This document shows, one piece after another, positions 61,140-64,000 of a stretch of DNA of 64,000 bases (within the stretch, counting starts at the first letter, position 1; each line of letters starts with the position of its first letter). A program made the translations under genes and the position numbers. The notes under the pieces were generated by a model. The model was given only the letters and a program-made list of their open reading frames with translations. It was not told where the DNA came from and did no database searches. Source of the stretch: Osmia lignaria lignaria (lineage: Eukaryota; Arthropoda; Insecta; Hymenoptera; Megachilidae); NCBI RefSeq assembly GCF_051020975.1, contig NC_135037.1, positions 4,216,001 to 4,280,000 of the forward strand, in the 5' to 3' direction.

Positions 61140-61301
61140 TTAACCCTTTGCATTGCTAAGGGTATTTTCCATTTGGATTTTCTTCTCCCCTGTTTTATTG
61201 CCTAAATAACAATGCACATATGTGGTTCAAAGTCCCAGAAGATGATAGCAATATTCATTAATAATAAGACGTGTATGTCTCCTCAAAGAAGAAAGGGTTA
61301 A
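61140..61301. mobile_element. TTAA-ended MITE-like element (162 bp)
   Basis: TTAACCCTTTG at the left and AAAGGGTTAA at the right. The ends match those of the element at 1970-2594 over 10 bases. A second end-like sequence (TTAACACGTCCAGCGCCA) starts in the right-hand TTAA, so another copy may have inserted next to it. Confidence 0.5.
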
Positions 61302-64000
61302 CACGTCCAGCGCCACAGTAGAATAAGTCAGATATAGTCAGACATATAATAGAAAGAATCATTACAGATATTATAAATTTTTAATACAATAATTCATTTT
61401 TAAAATTGAAAAATTTTTTTAATGTAATACTTTAGTTTGTTATTTTATAATATGAGCTTGAAATTATGAAGCCTGCATTACAATTAAAGATATTAAATAT
61501 TTAAATATTTGCAAATATAAATTTGAAATACCCAAGTAGTACTGGATAATTCTACTGGTATATTTTCCTCTATTAAATTAAAGTACACAACGAGGTCTAT
61601 AAATACAACTTTAATAAAACATCCAAAGGCTATCTCAATTACCATTTTCCACTGATAATTCAAATCAATCGTTTATTTTCGCTCGTTCAAGCGACGAGAA
61701 CAGTTTCCTTAACCAATAGCAAGCTGTTTTTTTTAAATATCCTTTATTTTCCGCTCGTTTTGCATTTCCTGTGCCAATAAACACGCTCAACTATTCCTCT
61801 TTCCGTCGAATCGTTTTGTTTCCATCGTCATCTTTTTTTTTCCGCCTCGTTTCCGTCACTCTGTTTCTCCGCTTTCCAACAGTTTCATGCTTCTTCGTCT
61901 TCTCGTTTCCATTCCCTCTTTATCCCACTTGTCCGATTTTTCGTCTCTCGTCCCGTCGAAATTACCTTGGCCCCGGATAAACGCAGGAGCTTTGGAAATC
62001 CGTTGCCAAGAGAATTTGCAATGGTAAGTGATCGTGGGACTTAAGATTAGGATCTTCGTCTTAGCGTCTACTTTCTTCCATCCCTCCCTCCCCTGTAACT
62101 GTATTATTGTCCTTTTTCATATTCTTAAACGCGATACTTAGTCGCAATTAAACGGATTTATTATCAAGAGCTTCTTATTTTTAAGTCCACTTCGTTTCAC
62201 GTTGAATCGTTTTATTATCCTGATTATCATTATCACTATCATGTTTGCATTTCTTATATCGGATTAAACTCAAGATTTTTAAATTATTCAAATTCCATCG
62301 TGAAGGAATTGTAAAATTAATTAATTATTTATTTGAGTAAAGTAGACTTTTCCATTTTAATTTTTTCGATATTAATATTGACACTCAATTTATGGGTCGT
62401 GTCAATTTGATGATGTCATCTATGGCAGTCCTCTAGTAGAAAAAATCCTACGACTGGAAGGGGCAGTGCATGGGGTAGGGGAGGTCTATAACAAGGACCA
62501 GGACCCAGAAACCCAGGAGTGCCAAAGGTAAGGACACAAACAGGGAACGTATAACGTTATAATTATCCCTCCTACTTTTACATAGCCTATTGAATTTACA
62601 TACCCTTAATTGAATAAATTACACCTCAAGTACTTTCCTTGTGAGTGCATATGTACTCGACGAATTTTCGAATTCAATTTTCTCGAAAACGAAAGCTCAA
62701 ACTAAAAAAATCTATTCTTTTTTTCGCCTTATTTCTGATTATATAATCATCCCCTACTCGGTTATACTACCCAACATGAGACACCCTCTATATACACTAC
62801 ACGACTTGGTATCTCGTCCCTTCTGCCACCTACGTCATATCCCCACTTCGGGAAACTTTCCCCCTCTACTACTCCCTCCTACGTCATATGCGTCTCTGTT
62901 ACCCCTACCTCTGGCAATTCTGCACAAAACCAGCGGAAATCTACAGTGGAGGGGATGCATCTCCTCTTTCTCTAAAGAAACCAACCATGCTCGGTGCTGT
63001 ACACAACACCTTCCAAACTATTTCATCTGATTACTTTCAGAGAGAACAGTACAGTTAAAAAATTTAAGGTAAAGAAATAGACAACACAGAAAATATCCTC
63101 AATTCCCATTGACTTTTCGACTTCCATTTGTTACACCATTTCACAATTTCCTCTTGGTCGAAGAATCTACCTTAACTTTTAACCTAACCACCTTTTACGA
63201 TCGTTCAAGATAATGAAAATGCACTTTTCCATTGAATGGAAAGAGTACAAAAAGAAAAACAGACGATCGATGCGACATCAGACAATCGCATAAGACAAAT
63301 TTAAGTCTCGTAGTTTGAAATCAAATCATTTTAGTCATTTTAAATTAATGTTTCATACCGTCGGTCTAGATTGGCCTCTGCCTTGTCTTATTGAGTTTAC
63401 GTTAAATTGCTTCTATGTCGCTCATCCACGTCCGTTTCTCCATTTTTATCAACGGCGAATCCATCTCTGTCGTGTTTCCGCATCCGGTGGAAGGAGCAGT
63501 GGTTCCTTCGAGTGAATTGCCATGGAAATTCCCGCGGTAACCTAAATCAATCCGACGATTGCGATCAGAATCGCGGAAACGATTTTTCACCTTTGTCACG
63601 AGGAAAACGGAAATCTCGACACGTCGGTGCATCAGATTTGTACCGTAAATAATGAAGATGTATAGATACGGAAGGGTGAGCTTCGCGAGATTAGATTGTC
63701 GCGCATCCAAAAAGACGGAATTTCATGACATAAAAGTATTGTGAAATGACGCTTATGGTACATCGAATTAAAGCTTAAAGTCTGAAGAAAATATTTACAT
63801 ACGAGATTCATTAATATTCCTAAAAGAAAATGGCTGGTTCTTCACTGAACTGGACATTCTTTAAAATCAGACATTGTTTATTATAATTAGCAACTATTTA
63901 TTTCATGCTCGGAATATCGATGAAGCGTTTATATGGTTATTTTCCTTAAATTCTAAGCTTTAATTTGACATAGCATAAGTACCGTTTCATAATACTTTTA

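Larger units (their letters stand above)
52913..64000. other. 11-kb region upstream of TASK, no coding gene seen
   Basis: A GC-richer patch at 52915-53090 adjoins the TASK start and may be 5' UTR or a repeat. From there to the window end I find no frame that looks coding. GC-richer stretches at about 58320-58700 and 59460-59570 might hold noncoding exons or promoters. A TTAGGTGCGTGCAAAAGTTTTC sequence near 60268-60289 resembles a mariner-type end. Transposon remnants are listed separately. Confidence 0.5.

Noticed and set aside
61771..63030. Plus-strand ORFs at 61771-61980 and 62641-63030
   Set aside because: Pyrimidine-rich low-complexity translations (runs of Phe, Pro and Ser) with no domain and no splice sites in a sensible place.
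1..64000. tRNA, rRNA or known small RNA genes
   Set aside because: I looked for tRNA-like A and B boxes and paired arms and found none that I could support by eye; a covariance-model search was not possible here.

Overview
The window looks like animal, insect DNA: AT-rich, with spliced genes, a zinc-finger associated domain (ZAD, an arthropod-expanded family), an insect-type TASK potassium channel and many short inverted-repeat transposon remnants. The base composition, CpG-containing coding exons and TTAA-ended repeats fit a hymenopteran, probably a bee; this assignment is inference. Two genes are well supported, both on the minus strand.

The left 38.7 kb is one locus that naive ORF calling would break into about a dozen 'zinc finger protein' genes. 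Four common exons lie at 38736-36592: two encode a complete ZAD and two encode a Met/Gly/Gln-rich and acidic linker, about 275 residues in all. They end in a strong splice donor in phase 2, carrying the bases GG. Downstream lie thirteen long C2H2 exons (T1 at 33850 to T13, cut by the window edge). Every one is preceded by a good acceptor, is open from that acceptor to its stop, and enters in phase 2 with exactly one leading base (G or A). So all thirteen would join with a glycine (GGG or GGA) at the same point. I read this as one ZAD transcription-factor gene with mutually exclusive 3'-terminal exons. It resembles the layout of lola and mod(mdg4), but with a ZAD in place of the BTB domain. Predicted isoforms share the ZAD dimerisation domain and differ in 8-13 DNA-binding fingers. 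The distal exons T7-T13 share fingers and a C-terminal HPG..PP tail and look like recent tandem duplicates; the proximal exons T1-T6 are more diverged.

From 38.7 to 48.9 kb I see no convincing gene, only one weak exon-like ORF at about 40.0 kb. This stretch holds simple repeats, a (GACYC)n pentamer array, a pogo-like MITE with a hAT-like MITE nested in it, a TTAA-ended element and a fold-back element. A five-coding-exon TASK channel (367 residues) occupies 52887-48882. It keeps N53, the H98 pH-sensor position and the VLRFxT gate at the same numbers as mammalian TASK-1. From 52.9 to 64 kb I see no coding gene; this stretch could be TASK 5' region or intergenic, with hAT-like, fold-back and TTAA-ended elements.

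All splice junctions were assigned by hand from GT/AG signals and reading frame; no transcript evidence was available.
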